Assembly (NCBI GenBank): GCA_029964075.1
Contig: CM057147.1
Coordinates: 26,123,513-26,187,512 of the forward strand
Length of the DNA: 64,000 bases
Direction: 5' to 3'
Source of the DNA: Patiria pectinifera
Taxonomy: Eukaryota > Echinodermata > Asteroidea > Valvatida > Asterinidae
This document shows positions 24,851 through 37,292 of this stretch, one piece after another. The notes beneath the pieces were generated by a model, which was given only the letters and a program-made list of their open reading frames with translations, did no database searches and was not told the origin of the DNA. Numbering within the stretch: the stretch's first letter is position 1; every line of letters begins with the position of its first letter. The translations under genes and the position numbers were made by a program.

Positions 24851-25692
24851 CGATTGCATACACTAACGTCACGGTTGTGTGTTAGCCTCGAAAACCCCAA
24901 AAGATGTGATTGGCAGAATTACCTCTGGCGAAAAAAAATCTCAAAAATGTCCGCACATGCTTTTGTGGACCTGTGGAATCTGTTAGCCTGGCTCGAGGCA
25001 AAGATGATGAGACAGAGTGCGAATTACGTGGACAGAATCTATGTGCCTCATGATACGGCGTAATTGCAAGCGTATATACCCCAGCCTGCTCTTCGCTCAT
25101 CAGGTGAAAGCCTGATTGATGTACGAGAAAAAACCTACATTTTCTCATAGGAAACCAAAGCATTTTGCGGTCACGGATGCCAATGGCCCCTTTCAAGAAT
25201 GTAATCTGAAAATTAAGTGGGATGGATGTCAGTCCCAGTTTTCCTTTGCATGTCACTGTTGCTCTCATAACTCAACGCTGTATCATTGCGACCGAGTTGC
25301 ATTAATAAGGCTTGGACGATAGAGTTTTCCAGTTCAACATAAAAAAACCGATGGATTTTCCCCCTGCAATGTTTGATGCATGATTCCATTACGCCACTGC
25401 AACCGCAATACCATTTTGTGAAAAAGCATTTTTAATAATAAGATGAAAAATGTGAGTTTACCTTTGTATTCTGCAGTCATCTTTGATATGTGTTCATTTT
25501 AATAAAGAATGCACAAGAGTTCAACTCATGCGTATCCCTGTGGTACCAAAGCATTGTACTCCAAAGATGGCTGCAAAGCAAAGGGTCTTTGGACATATAT
25601 GCAGTTGTTAGTCCCACCCTACCAATCGCACACTTCCAGCGCACTACCTAGGCTTGATTCAAATCTGTTAATTTCGTTCTTGGTCCATGGCT

Positions 25693-26024
25693 ATGGGCCT
25701 TATGCACAATTTAGCCATTTTTGTCGTGTTCCCTAAATGTATTTCATAAATTGTGAACTGTTAAACGGGATGGTGCCAGACTATTTATTCACTATAGCGT
25801 CACTTTCAATTTCTTTTTAAAATGCGGCTTAAAACATCAGAGTATGTTTATTTAAATGTGGCTTAAAACATTAGAGTATGTTTGATAAAAAATTGTAAAT
25901 TATACATCAGAGCAGACTGGTATAAATTTGTAACGTCATTGCTCCCATTTCTCAACACAAGTTCCAAAAATTAGATTTTACCTCACTCTCAATCCAATAT
26001 GGCCGACTCGTGAATAAGGCCCAT
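25693..26024 (+). mobile_element. GGGCC-ended MITE, copy 2 (complete)
   Basis: The left end ATGGGCCTTATGCACAATTT and right end GACTCGTGAATAAGGCCCAT are inverted relatives. Inside, a segment containing GGCTTAAAACATCAGAGTATG is duplicated in tandem (about 25829-25878), which the other copies lack. It has no coding capacity. Confidence 0.7.
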
Positions 26025-27337
26025 CGCATTGCATGATGCATTTTACAGTCACAATTCGTAAACCGAGATCTACTGGGGTATATGATGTAAACACTTCGAA
26101 CATGTAGATGTCTTATCATGATTCTATAGGGTGTACGAAACAAGTGATAAGACAGTCGTCCTTTTGATGTTATATTTTTAATGGCGTAACTATACCCATT
26201 TTGAAATCGCAACCGCCCATTTCTCTGTTAAAAAAATAAATACATGGCACAGTTATATCTGAAATGAGTTCCCCATTTTCTTTGACATATGAACTTTATT
26301 ATAGGCTCCTACGCGAATCTTGCACAGATGGGTAGTTAAAATAATCCATATGGACACAAATAGGCGATGGGCTGAGGTACTCACGGCAAAGCCAATGACA
26401 CAAAACGTTTCCGACACCGATGATGGCTGACTTTATTTATTTATTTACTTTCAGGGTAAACCCAGCGAAACTTGGTTTTCATAAGACCCCTGCGTTTAAA
26501 TTTGAAAAGTAATACAAATTGAAGAGTTAAACTCTGAATATTTTAACTCGGTAACAAAAACTGATGCAAATGTTAAGACACAAGTTGGCCAAACAAGATT
26601 TATGATAGTGACGGGATTGTTATAGGATCACAAAAAAGCGTTTACATTATGTTCCATGTTTTCACAGTCCATCGTACACTCTGCACATCGTGATCAATTA
26701 AGGTAAAATATCAGGAGCTTTCCATTCGTTCGAACGGCGCTTCATGTGTAGGAACATAGATGTATTCCTTCTTCCTGGTCAGATGCTTGACATCAATTCA
26801 TGTATCAACAATTCGGGTGAATACAAAAGAGAACACATGAAATCACTGTTGAGCCCAGGTGGTTGGTTGTCGTCGAGTGGGTTTTTGTTGGATGACGGCC
26901 TGCCGCATTCCATTCAAAGAGTTAATCAGATCGGACCATTACTGTCTTGTGAGCAGGTGGTTTTGGGACGTATGGATTCATTTGTTGTTAAAAGCCTTCC
27001 GTCTACCAAAGACTTGGATTTCTTTGATTCTACTCTGAATGGAGAAGTTTACAAAAGGCTTTCCGTTTGGGATTTCCGTCAGCATCACCGCTTGTCGTTT
27101 ACCGCGGGCCGGGATGTGTGTGTTTTTTTGTTTTGTGTGTGAGAGACGTCTAGCTCAGTTTTGTCACGTCGGGAAGCTGATTTGACTGCCTCCACATAAC
27201 GTCTTGAGTATTGGTACATGCTGCTGGAATTTTGTACTTGATGGCAAAATTAACTTATTATTTCTTATGACCATTCAAAAGCAATAATTAGGTAGAAGGT
27301 ATACTTTCAAACTTTCCGCCTTAGAGCATACCGTTTT

Positions 27338-27478
27338 TATGTTTTTGGTATCAAAAGATGCGCAAAGCTCGAGGCTAAAAAGTTATAACAGCTCGGGTCG
27401 CGAAAAAATTCTTTTAGAGGCTATCGCGGAAAATGTTGATGGGGGCGGATTCCGCCCCCCCGGCCCTTTTAGGGTTAA
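27338..27478 (-). mobile_element. piggyBac-type MITE, copy 2 (truncated)
   Basis: The last 140 bp of the family remain: GGTATCAAAAGATGCG, CTCGAGGCTAAA, CGGATTCCGCCCCCC, then the terminus GGCCCTTTTAGGG followed by TTAA. The other end is missing. Confidence 0.65.
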
Positions 27479-28437
27479 ACTGCTGGAAATGTATTTTTGC
27501 CGGCGTTTGTTTTAATGTTAAAATCTAAACCATCGGGGCCGAAGTCTGTAGTCGTTGGTGCTGCACCATTGTGGTAAGACTGAAGACCAGAGGCTAATGT
27601 CATGGAGCGACTAGGATTAAGCACGGAAATTTGTTAAACACAGAGAATAATTTGCTTGATAAAACGGGTTACCAGCAAAGATGTCATGTGTCAAAAGTTT
27701 ATTGGTTCTAACCCGAGGTCGTGGACCGCTAGACACTTCATTAAAACGCTGGACCGGAACGTTGATGCAATTTTCCCCCATCAGCTGACAAACCGAGCCC
27801 TTAACCGCACGGGGAAAAGGCAGTCACTCAAAAACTCAACATCTCCGAACAATCCACACAGATCCAAACTCCTTGCACATCTTGCAGGCCGAAATTCAAT
27901 CGCCTCTTTTGGCGGAGAGTAGACTGAATAAAGCACATGCCTCCTCTCCCCCTCTTGACAAAAAAGCGAGGTACCTAACGAGTCAATCATTTACTATAGT
28001 CATGTGCTCGTGCGTCGGTTCTCTGGTTTCAGTGAGGTTTGGAATTTCAAGGTTCGAAATTGGACTTGAAGGACCCCTATGGAGCATACCCTGCCATCCC
28101 CAATCGTTTCTATTTCATGTATGCATTTCCTGTGACATTGCCCTCTCATTTTATATTCCTAATACAAAATGCAAGGGTATTGAGAGGCGGGAGAGTCTGG
28201 CATGGTATCCTAATATCGCTGGGTATGTTAAAACTGCTCATTGTTTCCTGTTTCATACCGGCACCTGCCGTTTCTTTTTCGTTTGTGGTCTCATTATTGG
28301 GCGAAGTTTTTTTTTCCAGGAACCACATTCTCTTTTTTTGCTGATATAGTCATGTGTAATTTATGTTGAGTTTGCCTAAGATGTAGTACATGTACCCCTT
28401 TATAACTTGAAGGACAAGCCTACATCGGGCAGTCTCA

Positions 28438-28604
28438 CCAGGGGCGTATAGGTGGGAGCACGAGCCCCCGAAACTGAACATTTCGGGGAGGCACAGTTGA
28501 GCCTTTTTAAATACCAAGACGCATTAAGTTCCCTGAAAATGAGGCTCCTGAATACCGCCCCCCCCCCCCAGTCCGCAAAATGGACTTCAATAGCGCCACT
28601 GCTG
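28438..28604. mobile_element. 167-bp hAT-like insertion with AGTCTCA target duplication
   Basis: The ends CCAGGGGCGTATAG and CTATTGAAG... read inward as CAGKGGCGYTA-type termini (right end TAGCGCCACTGCTG). The 7-base word AGTCTCA lies directly outside both ends (28431-28437 and 28605-28611). CAGNGGCG termini and 7-8 bp duplications fit the hAT superfamily. Non-coding. Confidence 0.6.
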
Positions 28605-28814
28605 AGTCTCATTATCAATAACGAATTCCGGTAAGACAGATACTGAGTTGCGGCTTGGCCGGTAATTTTTAAACAAAAATGTACAGTGCATGTATGACGC
28701 TATAGGCGGGCGCTCACATCCGGGGCAATTTTTTTTACTTTGGCTTTAGCTCCCACACCTATGTTCTTGAAACTGACGGCTTTTGAGCCTAGACTCCGCC
28801 GAATGGTATTAATA

Positions 28815-29135
28815 TAAAGCCGGCCTCATGTCGACCTTCCGACGACACAGATCAGTCGGCGACTGACTTTTCAGGATCAAGCTGTGCCTGAGCTACGACC
28901 GCCCGGAACAACTCGATCGACGATTCTGTGTGTCCTGAGTGTAACTGCGACGATATTAAAACGATCGGCTTCAGTTGGCGCTCAAAAAAATCAACAGTCG
29001 CGAGAGTAGAACAATTTCAACTTCTGCGACGTGTTCCGCGACAATCACACGATTTGTCAGTTTTGTAACATGAGAATAATTTTTGGGCTTGATGCCGACG
29101 GTTCCAAGCAAATCGTGGGTCGACCTGAGGCCAGC
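28815..29135. mobile_element. MITE with GGCCTCAKGTCGACC inverted ends
   Basis: GCCGGCCTCATGTCGACC near the left end matches, inverted, GGTCGACCTGAGGCCAGC at the right end. TTAATA occurs directly outside both ends (28809-28814 and 29136-29141), a possible target duplication. Interior GTCGG/CGACG words are also rich in inversions. Confidence 0.6.
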
Positions 29136-30760
29136 TTAATACACATAGCAACCGATGAAAACTGGCGTGCAAATGAATAGTTGTTTTCACCGGCTGACGT
29201 AATCCTGCCCACACCTGTTACATGAGGATCATATGGTTACGTTGTTATAGTTACAATTAAAGAGATGCCTGTTATAATTTCCCTTGTGTCAACGTCCGCC
29301 ACTGAATTTCCAAGCAGCTGTCAAGCCTGTTGAAATAAATATAGACATCTGATAGGCCCTGCCTGCAAAATAAGTTGTGTTTATAGGATTAATTTGCACA
29401 GACACAGAAAACAAAGTCCTCGCGTTCGGCGGACAAAATAAACAAAATACTCCTACTGACTGATTTTCCCCCAACTTTGTTTCATCTTTTAAAAAAAAAG
29501 GAGACTATTCTTTGTTAATGTTTAGAGCCACTGCAAAGTGAAGCGGTCTGCGTTTTTGAAATCTCGGCTTCGTTCATACTGTGGCTCATGTCAAAGCTTG
29601 CTTTGGGGTCATAGACCCTTCCAATCGTCACTGAGAAAAATACTTTAAAACTTGGCCTCGCATTACATGTATACGACTTGATGTACCTGAGCAGAAAGTG
29701 GATCCATATTGATAGGAATGATCCCCAAACTCTACGACCAAGAATCTCTCGCGTGGGAGCCGAAGTCAAGGCCAGTGACGATCGAAGCGCTAAAATTGTT
29801 CGGTTGCTGTCTCTTGAGGGCGCTACGCAAGGTCAAAGGTACTTGTTCTCGTCGTGCAGCGAAATATAAACATTGCATTTTGTTTCGCACGTGGAGTAAT
29901 TTGACATTAGATTTGAGAAAAATATTTTGCAAAAACAGCAAAAGCAAGCGGAGTCGTTTTACATAAAGGGGGTGAATAGGTTGGCTATTAACACCACTCT
30001 CGAAAAAGCGAGCAGATATGACAGAGCCAGAGGTAAGAAACACTTCTTTTCTGTCGTCAACGACGCGTCGTGTCGTCGTGATTGATTGATGATTGTTCAC
30101 AAACCAATCATATGCTACTAATAATCCAGAGAGTGCGGAAGTTGAATAAATCTGTTGAATGAATTTGTTCAGAAACAAATAACACGTCCTTACGCCATTT
30201 CGGGTGAAAATTAAGTTGCAGAATGCAGCAAATTGAGAAATCGTGGGTTAGTGCCGGTCAAGTGCACGAAGTGTACATCCCGTACTCAAAATATGGATAC
30301 AGAGTAGTAGAGTAGTCTGGGACCATTACTAGGTTTATATTTTCTGTTACGGAACTATGTACATGATACAATTTTACGCACATAACCACACAGTAGCCTA
30401 CATGTAAGGATAGGGGACAAAACTGCATATTTTAAAGATATATGGGGTATATGAAGTAGGGCAATTTTTTTTCTTTCAGCAGTCATGGCTTCTCGTTTTG
30501 TTTTAAATTCAGGTGTTTTTTACTCATTTTTTCAGGGGGGGGGGCGGTGTCCAAGAAAGAAGCAACACAGTCGGGTTTTATTTCTCTTTTTATTTTTAGT
30601 TTGACTCTTTTTAGAAAAGGAAAGATTCCAACAATTAATTTACATGTATGCTGATACAGCTCGGACTCCGAATCTGGGTCACCACTCACTGTGAATGGAG
30701 TTCAGATGAGTGGTTATAATTTTTTTTCATGGTGTTTTCTTGCCTTGGTTATCACAGACA

Positions 30761-31034
30761 ATGCGGCACAGAACAAGTAACTGGATTCATGCCGAAACTT
30801 TCCAGCTTATCAAGCTGGTTGGTCAGAAAGAAACTCAAACAGCATTTGGGAACGCCGTGCATACCCGATTTATTTGGGACGGCATTTCGGCAAAATTGAA
30901 GTCTGGCAGGAGTGCAGAACAATGCCACGAAAGATGGAGTTACCTCAAGCGTAGATACAGGGAAACAGTGTCGAAAAGGCAAACGGACAAATCATATTCC
31001 TGCAATTACTTCAACGAACTGAACAGCATTTTAG
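30761..31034 (+). CDS. Myb/SANT-like (trihelix) DNA-binding domain protein, first exon only
   Basis: The exon starts at ATG (30761), or is spliced from an acceptor at 30756-30757 (TTATCACAG|ACAATG), and ends at TTAG|GTAAGT. Its 91 codons are almost entirely one Myb_DNA-bind_4 trihelix domain: NWIHAETFQLIKLV, then RFIWDGISAKL, then CHERWSYLKRRYRETV, with a closing NELNSILG. The last intron begins in phase 1 directly after ILG, the same place as in the gene at 52459-55096, so the two are probably paralogues. Downstream exons were not found; it may be a real gene with distant exons or a duplicated fragment. By family these proteins bind DNA in the nucleus and many derive from PIF/Harbinger transposons. 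Confidence 0.65.
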
Positions 31035-32493
31035 GTAAGTAGTTGTTAAACTTATCCAAACTTTTAAACCTGTAGGTGGTTGGTTCTACTACACTCTCCA
31101 AATTTTCGAAACCCTCATCTCATTTTCCACACCCTCTCATTTGTTTCTTCTGTTTTATATTTCTAAGATGAGAAAAGCAAACATAATTGTTTTTCTTATT
31201 TCTTGTACACTCATTTCTTTGGATATTTTTAAACGCCAATTAAGCAAAAAGAACTGAAGTGGATGGTCTCGAGAACATTATTTCAGTTGGTAGTTTTCGA
31301 GTAGTAAGATAAACATTTATATGAATGCCTGGCCCAAAAAAACTTTACAACCGCTACCCTGAAACTCAAACAACCTGTGCCAATGCATGGGGAATTCTAA
31401 AGAAGAATGATACCAAGATCGCCCGATTCGGTCCAGTAGTTTTTTGTTCTGGAGCCTATTTTGTGAAACAAGGTCAGGAGTCATTGTGTCCCGACGAATC
31501 ACTAAACCGCACATTATCCTAATAGGATAGAGCGGTTAATTGTTATGTAATAATACCCGCGTGAAAGATAATGGCTTCACAAAGAAAATAAGAATATTAG
31601 CTTCTTGTATAGCGCTCATGTCGGTCACAAAATAAGCTTTGCAGCAAAAACTACTTGACTGAATCGGGAGGTCTTGGTATCATACCGGTAGTTCTTCTTA
31701 AAAGATTCTCCATCCAGGTGGTTTGAGTCTCAAGGTAGTGGAAGTATGCCGTTACTTTTTTTTTTTGGGGGGGGGACACCCTGTAGAACAAGCTTTGCTG
31801 TTTTCAAATTACATTGTAGTCCTGCATTCAAACATGTAAAATATGTATTTGAATTTATCACATCGATTGTCCGATTCTCTTGGCTGAGATCCAGACTCAG
31901 TACCTTCCTGTTATTCCTGTATTTACATTGTGAAGTATTGGAAATTTGCAGCTTTCTTTTGCTAATTTAGTTGCAGCATATTTATTGTAATTTGTATTTT
32001 GGGAATCCTATATAAATGGTGGCAGATTGTTAGCATGATTACGAAAGTTTGAAATAATTTCCCAATTGTAAATTATGTTACCTACATGCACATTAGAACA
32101 GCATTTATAAACACATTGTGCAGTTTCCTTCGGAATTAGAGATGAAGGTTTCACTCCAGCATTTATTGTATAAAATAATACAATTCATTGTGGAACTTCA
32201 CGTGGAAGATACTATACGTGTACATCAAGTCATGCACTTAGTTATTTGAAATTGAATTGCTGCACGCAGAGTGACAGTAAAGCAAACAGCAGTGTGTATA
32301 CAAATGGTGATGTAAAATAACATTCCTCCATGTAACCGTTCATTTCCATCGATCCATTCCTGTCTTCAGCGCGCGGTAATTTTACAAGGACACAGTAGGT
32401 TTGCATGGATCGCCTATTGAAGTCGAAATGTCGCTTTATTTTGATGATACGTAAATTGATGTAACTGCTGTAAGTATCTGGACACATCAATCT

Positions 32494-32817
32494 TCATTGC
32501 TTCTTCAAATCTTCACCTGGGAAGGATTTTGCAAATGTTCCCTCTTCAGTTTTTTCATTCTTCTCAAGTCTCACAATTATGGAATCTTGCCGAGCACTGA
32601 CAGCCTCTTTAGAATGCAGTGTCCGGATACCTTTGCAGTTTAGAAGTGGATGTGGCTTTACATATGGCAACATTGAAATGAATATACTTTGGAGAATACT
32701 TTTTCTGAAAATAAAAATTCGACCTATGTCAATGAAAAACAAAACAGATGGCAGCGCCAACGAGGCTTTATTGACCGTTTCTAATAGACTTCGGTTGGAT
32801 GACGGAGAGCTTGTCAC
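32494..32817 (-). CDS. Unrecognised open frame, possible terminal exon
   Basis: The minus strand is open for 107 codons, ending in a charged tail (RLEKNEKTEEGTFAKSF then GEDLKKQ and TGA). A poly(A) signal AATAAA lies at 32440-32435, about 55 nt past the stop. Only the C-terminal half looks coding; the Met and hydrophobic stretch before it may be intron. No family recognised. Confidence 0.2.
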   Translation of the reverse strand: MTSSPSSNRSLLETVNKASLALPSVLFFIDIGRIFIFRKSILQSIFISMLPYVKPHPLLNCKGIRTLHSKEAVSARQDSIIVRLEKNEKTEEGTFAKSFPGEDLKKQ

Positions 32818-33650
32818 TAGATTTTGTCATTTATAAACCGTCTCACAAGTGGCACTACAGTGTGCCTGCTCAAACAAATCATTAATGGAGATGGGCACGT
32901 GTGGAAATTAAAGGTCATTGCTCGTAATCGATTAAAAAAACCTGATAACCTTTCCAATCACCGTCGTTCCATTCACACGTTGAGGACTATCCTCTTCGTT
33001 TAATTCACGGCTCGTGTGGCGAAAAAGTATCGATGAATCTGCACGAGACAAGACAGTGAGAATCCTGGAAATCACCCGAATATCAGATCAGATCACGCAT
33101 GGATTAAGGCCCGCGGCTCCGTCGACCGGGAAAAATTGTACGCATAGATTTCCTCTTTAAGTGCAAAGTTTTGTTAGTTCCATTCGTTTCGGCTGACAGC
33201 CATTTCAAATTGGCGGGAAAGTGGTTAGGCGCGATGTTTGCGTTTTCGCAGGTGCCACCTACTATATCACTCTCTCGTTTACGTGTATTTAGTTTGTTTT
33301 TAATGAGCTTGTTAATGGATCGGCTGGGTGGGTATTGCCTTCTGTCGACGGAAACTGGAGTAGTCGGGGGAAATATATGAAGCCATCACAGGTTTGCACT
33401 TTGCAGTTGCCATGCGATGCCTGCACTTGTCCGGTTAAGTCAGATTGGAATGTAGACCTACTTCAGAATGCGTCAGTCATTAGCAGAAATAATTCACTCG
33501 CTTTTGTGCCATTCATTTAACAAGCACATTGACGATATCTCTTAGTCCATTCATCTTTTGTTGCAAATATCCATCCAATTTAAGACTCATGAGAATTTCC
33601 GGTAACTTTGAATTACAATATGGCAAACTTTTTTCTTCTTGACAAACTTT

Positions 33651-33687
33651 TGTCCGTCCTCAGGAGGCAGCCTCCTGAGGACGGACA
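33651..33687. repeat. Perfect 37-bp hairpin
   Basis: TGTCCGTCCTCAGGAGGC is followed by one A and then its exact reverse complement, giving 18-bp perfect arms. The next bases, CACTGTCCGAAACGTCGAGT...GTTCTTTTCA, resemble 59349-59385 (CACTGTCCGAAACGGTGAAT...GTTCTTTTCA), so this is probably the end of a dispersed repeat. Confidence 0.8.
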
Positions 33688-36600
33688 GAGCACACTGTCC
33701 GAAACGTCGAGTTCTACGCTTAACCAACCAGTTCTTTTCAAAACCACACTTCTTCCAAGAAGAGATTACTTTCCAGTAAATGGATGTTGTTGGGCTCAGC
33801 AGGCTTTACATTTGTTGTTGGATTATGTTGAATGCAGTAGGATACGATAATGATTGAACAGTGTTAATCACCAATGTAGACTGCTAAAACCCAATCCATT
33901 CCGCACATGATGAGTTCATCAAAATCCGACTTCTTCAGTTCTGTTCCAGTCATTTGGTTTGCAAAACTCGACAGTATCAAGAAAGGATCTTGACATTCGA
34001 CTTACCGGCTAACCCTCGAAAAATATGAGGATGGCAATTTTAGGAACAGTCTGAATTAAGAAATATATTCAGACATGTTAGACCTTTGGAAAGCGATTGC
34101 TGACTTAACATTGTTATCCACGTGTCAGGTATCACGTGACTGAAATATAAAATAGGCAGGAGGCCATTGTCATGGCATTGCCATGGTAACCTAGACTGCG
34201 TTAAAGTTTAGGCAGTGGTACAACTGTAATTACGCTTCGGATGGTTGGTTTCTCCGTCATGTATCATGCCTCTGGCTCGACGTTACAATAATGTCTTTCG
34301 CACAAGATGGATACAGAAGTATGTTCACAAAGCCTAAGAGGGAATTAAGATACGTGACTATTGGTGTCTTTTTCTTTGTCTAATGTTACAGCAAAACTAT
34401 TAGCTTTTAAATGAAATGTCATATCATATTCTTACCACATTGTTTAATGTAAAGATCAGCGAATACATCGTTCGCCACCAGCGCTTGCTGACGTTATTTC
34501 CCATGGTAGGTGGGAAGCATTTACGTTTGTACGTTTTCGATCTTCATTAATCGCTCTCATTTTTTTTCTCTTTTCCTTTCAGACTCTTGCGTTCCATTAA
34601 GCCTTTTAAGCTTTTGCTATATTCTGGGCTGCGGGCTCGCTGGGTGGAACCCTGCTCCCTTTTCCAAATATTGAATTGTAGACTTAGCTGCGGATTCTCT
34701 CGTCGCTAAAACCCTCTAATTTAGTTAGACGCCCTCTGCGGTAGATAGAAAGGGCACGTTGGTCTGATTTCCCCCCAAATTCCTTCCCATGTCACTAGGG
34801 ATATAGAATAGGCTACACACTTTCCAAGTAGGTGTGGGCAAGTAAAGAGAGGGGTTTCCTGACTGGTTAACTGATGACTTTTCCGTACTCTATAGTGTAA
34901 CTATCAAGACTTGTGAGCGATTCTTGTTGTGTGCGATACGTAAGAAAATAGTTTTGAAAAGAAATGTTTCTTGGACGATAGTTTAAGTTGTGATGTTGAA
35001 AGTGTGGCAAATCTTTCAAACTTTCCATTCAAAATAGTTAAACAATGACAGATGAAAGACACTCGACGTGATTGTCTTAATTTTGTTATCCGCCTTATTA
35101 TTTCGGATAATTTCAACGTCTTGGTTTCAAACGTTTAACAGTTCTGGAGCAACGGCTGCAAATGACTCTTTAGGGTTCAATTATATTTTCTCTATTGCCG
35201 CCGCATTTCTGCATCTTCAAAAGCCGCACGATGTATACGTCATTTTTTAAATTGAAGACAAGTCACATGTCTTACCTAGAACGTCTGTCGCAAATTATAC
35301 GAACGCCTCATTTTAGCTGCCCTCTGGAGTAATACTGTTGAATTAGATGCCCCTCTTTTCGCTGATTGATACTCCATTTGCAATCATTTAACAGTAAAGT
35401 AATGCAAACTGTCCTCACGTATTCCAATCTAGCCTCCTCTCTTGGGAACACAATGCCAGCTTCTGGCTTGGGAATGAGAGCATTGTGCAGCCTTGCCTAT
35501 TTGATGGCCCGGCTTGCCCCATTTCATCATTACTCGACCTATATTTCTTTTTCAAATGTGATTGGGACTTGCAGACACGTCCCCGACGCAGAACTCATCA
35601 TGTTTGCCATCACTGCAGTGATTCAAATGATGGACATTCTATCATCATGTTGAATTCACGGCACTCGTTGCCACTAGCATAGACGATTTTAAGGACTGTT
35701 CGGAAATGAAACGAAGGTGTATATAAAAGGTGTATACCTCCAGTTTAAATTCCCCAGATGGAATATTTTGGAGGATCACTTGCAAGTACCAATGTAGGCC
35801 TACATGCGTGTTTTACCATCACATTGCATGGTTGTACTGAATTTGCGAATTTGGCACTTAGCGCTACAGAATGTTGACTTTTGCGCAGTGCAAATGGTCA
35901 AACGCTGCAGCGTAATAATACGTGTTCTGCACCGTCCCGAACCGGCGTTTTTCCGTTCGGTGTTCGCTGAAATTACGGTTTCTCAGGATGTGTGGGCTGT
36001 GTCTGGCCATTTGGAAATTGGCGTGCACAGATGTACTGATGATAATAAATATGTTTATCTCCGACACTCGCGGTACTTCTTAAGCCAAGAAATGGTACAT
36101 GTGCCTGACGGATCGGCGTCACGTCGTCACGCAATTGCAACATGAAAATCTTTCTCCATTTGTTTGTCTATACATGTAATTAATATTTAAAAAAAAACGT
36201 CTAGATACATAAGATTACGAAACACAATCCAGTAGATGATCTTTTGCCGTTTTGTGGTTTAAATTGCATAAATGGTTTGGTAAGTTGTCTTCCGACATTT
36301 CCATCATGTAACGACTCGTCCTTTGTATGGGAAAAAAAAAGAAACACACTGACTTGTGGAAGCTCAGGTTGAGCTTTGTAGATGTTAGATTTTAGTTTAT
36401 CGTATTTCGTCGGGTCAAAGCAGAAAGGGCTTATACCATGCTTTAGGTCAATTTTTGTTTTTTTGATGGTAACTGTTTACTTTCAGTACAGTCTTTATCT
36501 AAAAGAGGTTTTATGTTAATTATTCATCCAATTAAGGAGTAATTAAGAAATTTTAAAAGGAAGGACTTATGGATCTTGTGTACAACTGGGGGGCAAAAGG

Positions 36601-37239
36601 CCTAATAATAATAAGCCTTTTTTTTTTTCCTTAAGGCAGCATGGCCTTAAAAACTAATACAATCAGTAAGGCAAAGACCTTCTGTTTATTGAAATAACTG
36701 ATAATGGGAAATGCAAAAAAAAGGGAAAGCTTGTAGGCTTTTTTTTTTGCACCTTTTTGTCCTTTTTTTTTTTCTTTTTTCTTTGTAATATTTGGAAGCA
36801 CCATTTTTTTTTATTTTTTTAGTATTTATAATTAATTTTAATTGCAATTAAATTAAAAAAAAAAAATGTAAAACCCTTATTAACAACTTTAAAGATTAAA
36901 TTAAATTAAAACTATTTAAATATCATTTAAATATTCATTTTCAATTGTCAAAGCAATTATCAAACAATTGAAAAAAATGCTGAATAACTGGTTTTGCTGA
37001 AAAGTCCTTTTTCTTCGACGATATGTTCTTTTCACGTGAATTAAGAGGAACAATATTACCCTGCATATCCACGGTGTTAGTGTTTCAAAAGACTATATTA
37101 TGCGTACGCGCATGTGAACCCGTAATTAAGGTCGTTGCTGAAACTGAGTCAGCCGCGCGTACGTAGACCACTAATCTTGACTCAAGGCGCCACTTCCTCT
37201 AGAAGGAGTACATGCTGTGCCTGAGGAGAACATTTACAG

Positions 37240-37247
37240 TGACGTCA
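37240..37247 (+). promoter_or_regulatory. CRE palindrome TGACGTCA
   Basis: A full CREB/ATF site, TGACGTCA, lies seven bases before the ATG of the putative exon at 37254. Its position suggests a promoter, but chance cannot be excluded. Confidence 0.3.
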
Positions 37248-37253
37248 TCAGTA

Positions 37254-37292
37254 ATGGACCGGGAAGGTTCCGATTTCGCCTCTCCGTTTGAG
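37254..37292 (+). CDS. Possible first coding exon (MDREGSDFASPFE)
   Basis: ATG in a fair context (GTAATGG) opens a 13-codon frame, then GAG|GTATGT is a good donor in phase 0. A CRE and a CpG-containing stretch lie immediately upstream. It could belong to the plus-strand gene whose terminal exon candidate is at 41894, but no linking exon is certain. Confidence 0.2.

Larger units (their letters stand above)
26025..30760. other. Gene-poor interval with mobile elements
   Basis: No gene is supported. It holds a truncated piggyBac-type MITE (27338-27478), a hAT-like insertion (28438-28604) and a GGCCTCA-ended MITE (28815-29135). Open frames at 26744-27142 and 29709-29966 (plus) lack family motifs. 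Confidence 0.5.
31035..37253. other. Region without a supported gene
   Basis: The second exon of the trihelix gene at 30761 is expected here but was not found. There is a candidate minus-strand terminal exon near 32494-32640 with AATAAA 55 nt beyond its stop, a perfect 37-bp hairpin at 33651-33687, and AT-rich, T-run-rich sequence at 36450-36960. Other open frames show nothing recognisable. Confidence 0.45.

Noticed and set aside
24297..24885. Frames rich in EPSDY and RTFG
   Set aside because: They are the minisatellite read in translation.
26744..27142. 132-codon plus-strand frame
   Set aside because: No family motif, no good splice sites, ends in a T/G-rich run. Possible but unsupported.
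29709..29966. Plus-strand frame with an AAAG|GTACTT donor upstream of the first trihelix exon, considered as its 5' exon
   Set aside because: The trihelix exon already has its own ATG, and the frame has no similarity to the N-terminus of the complete paralogue.
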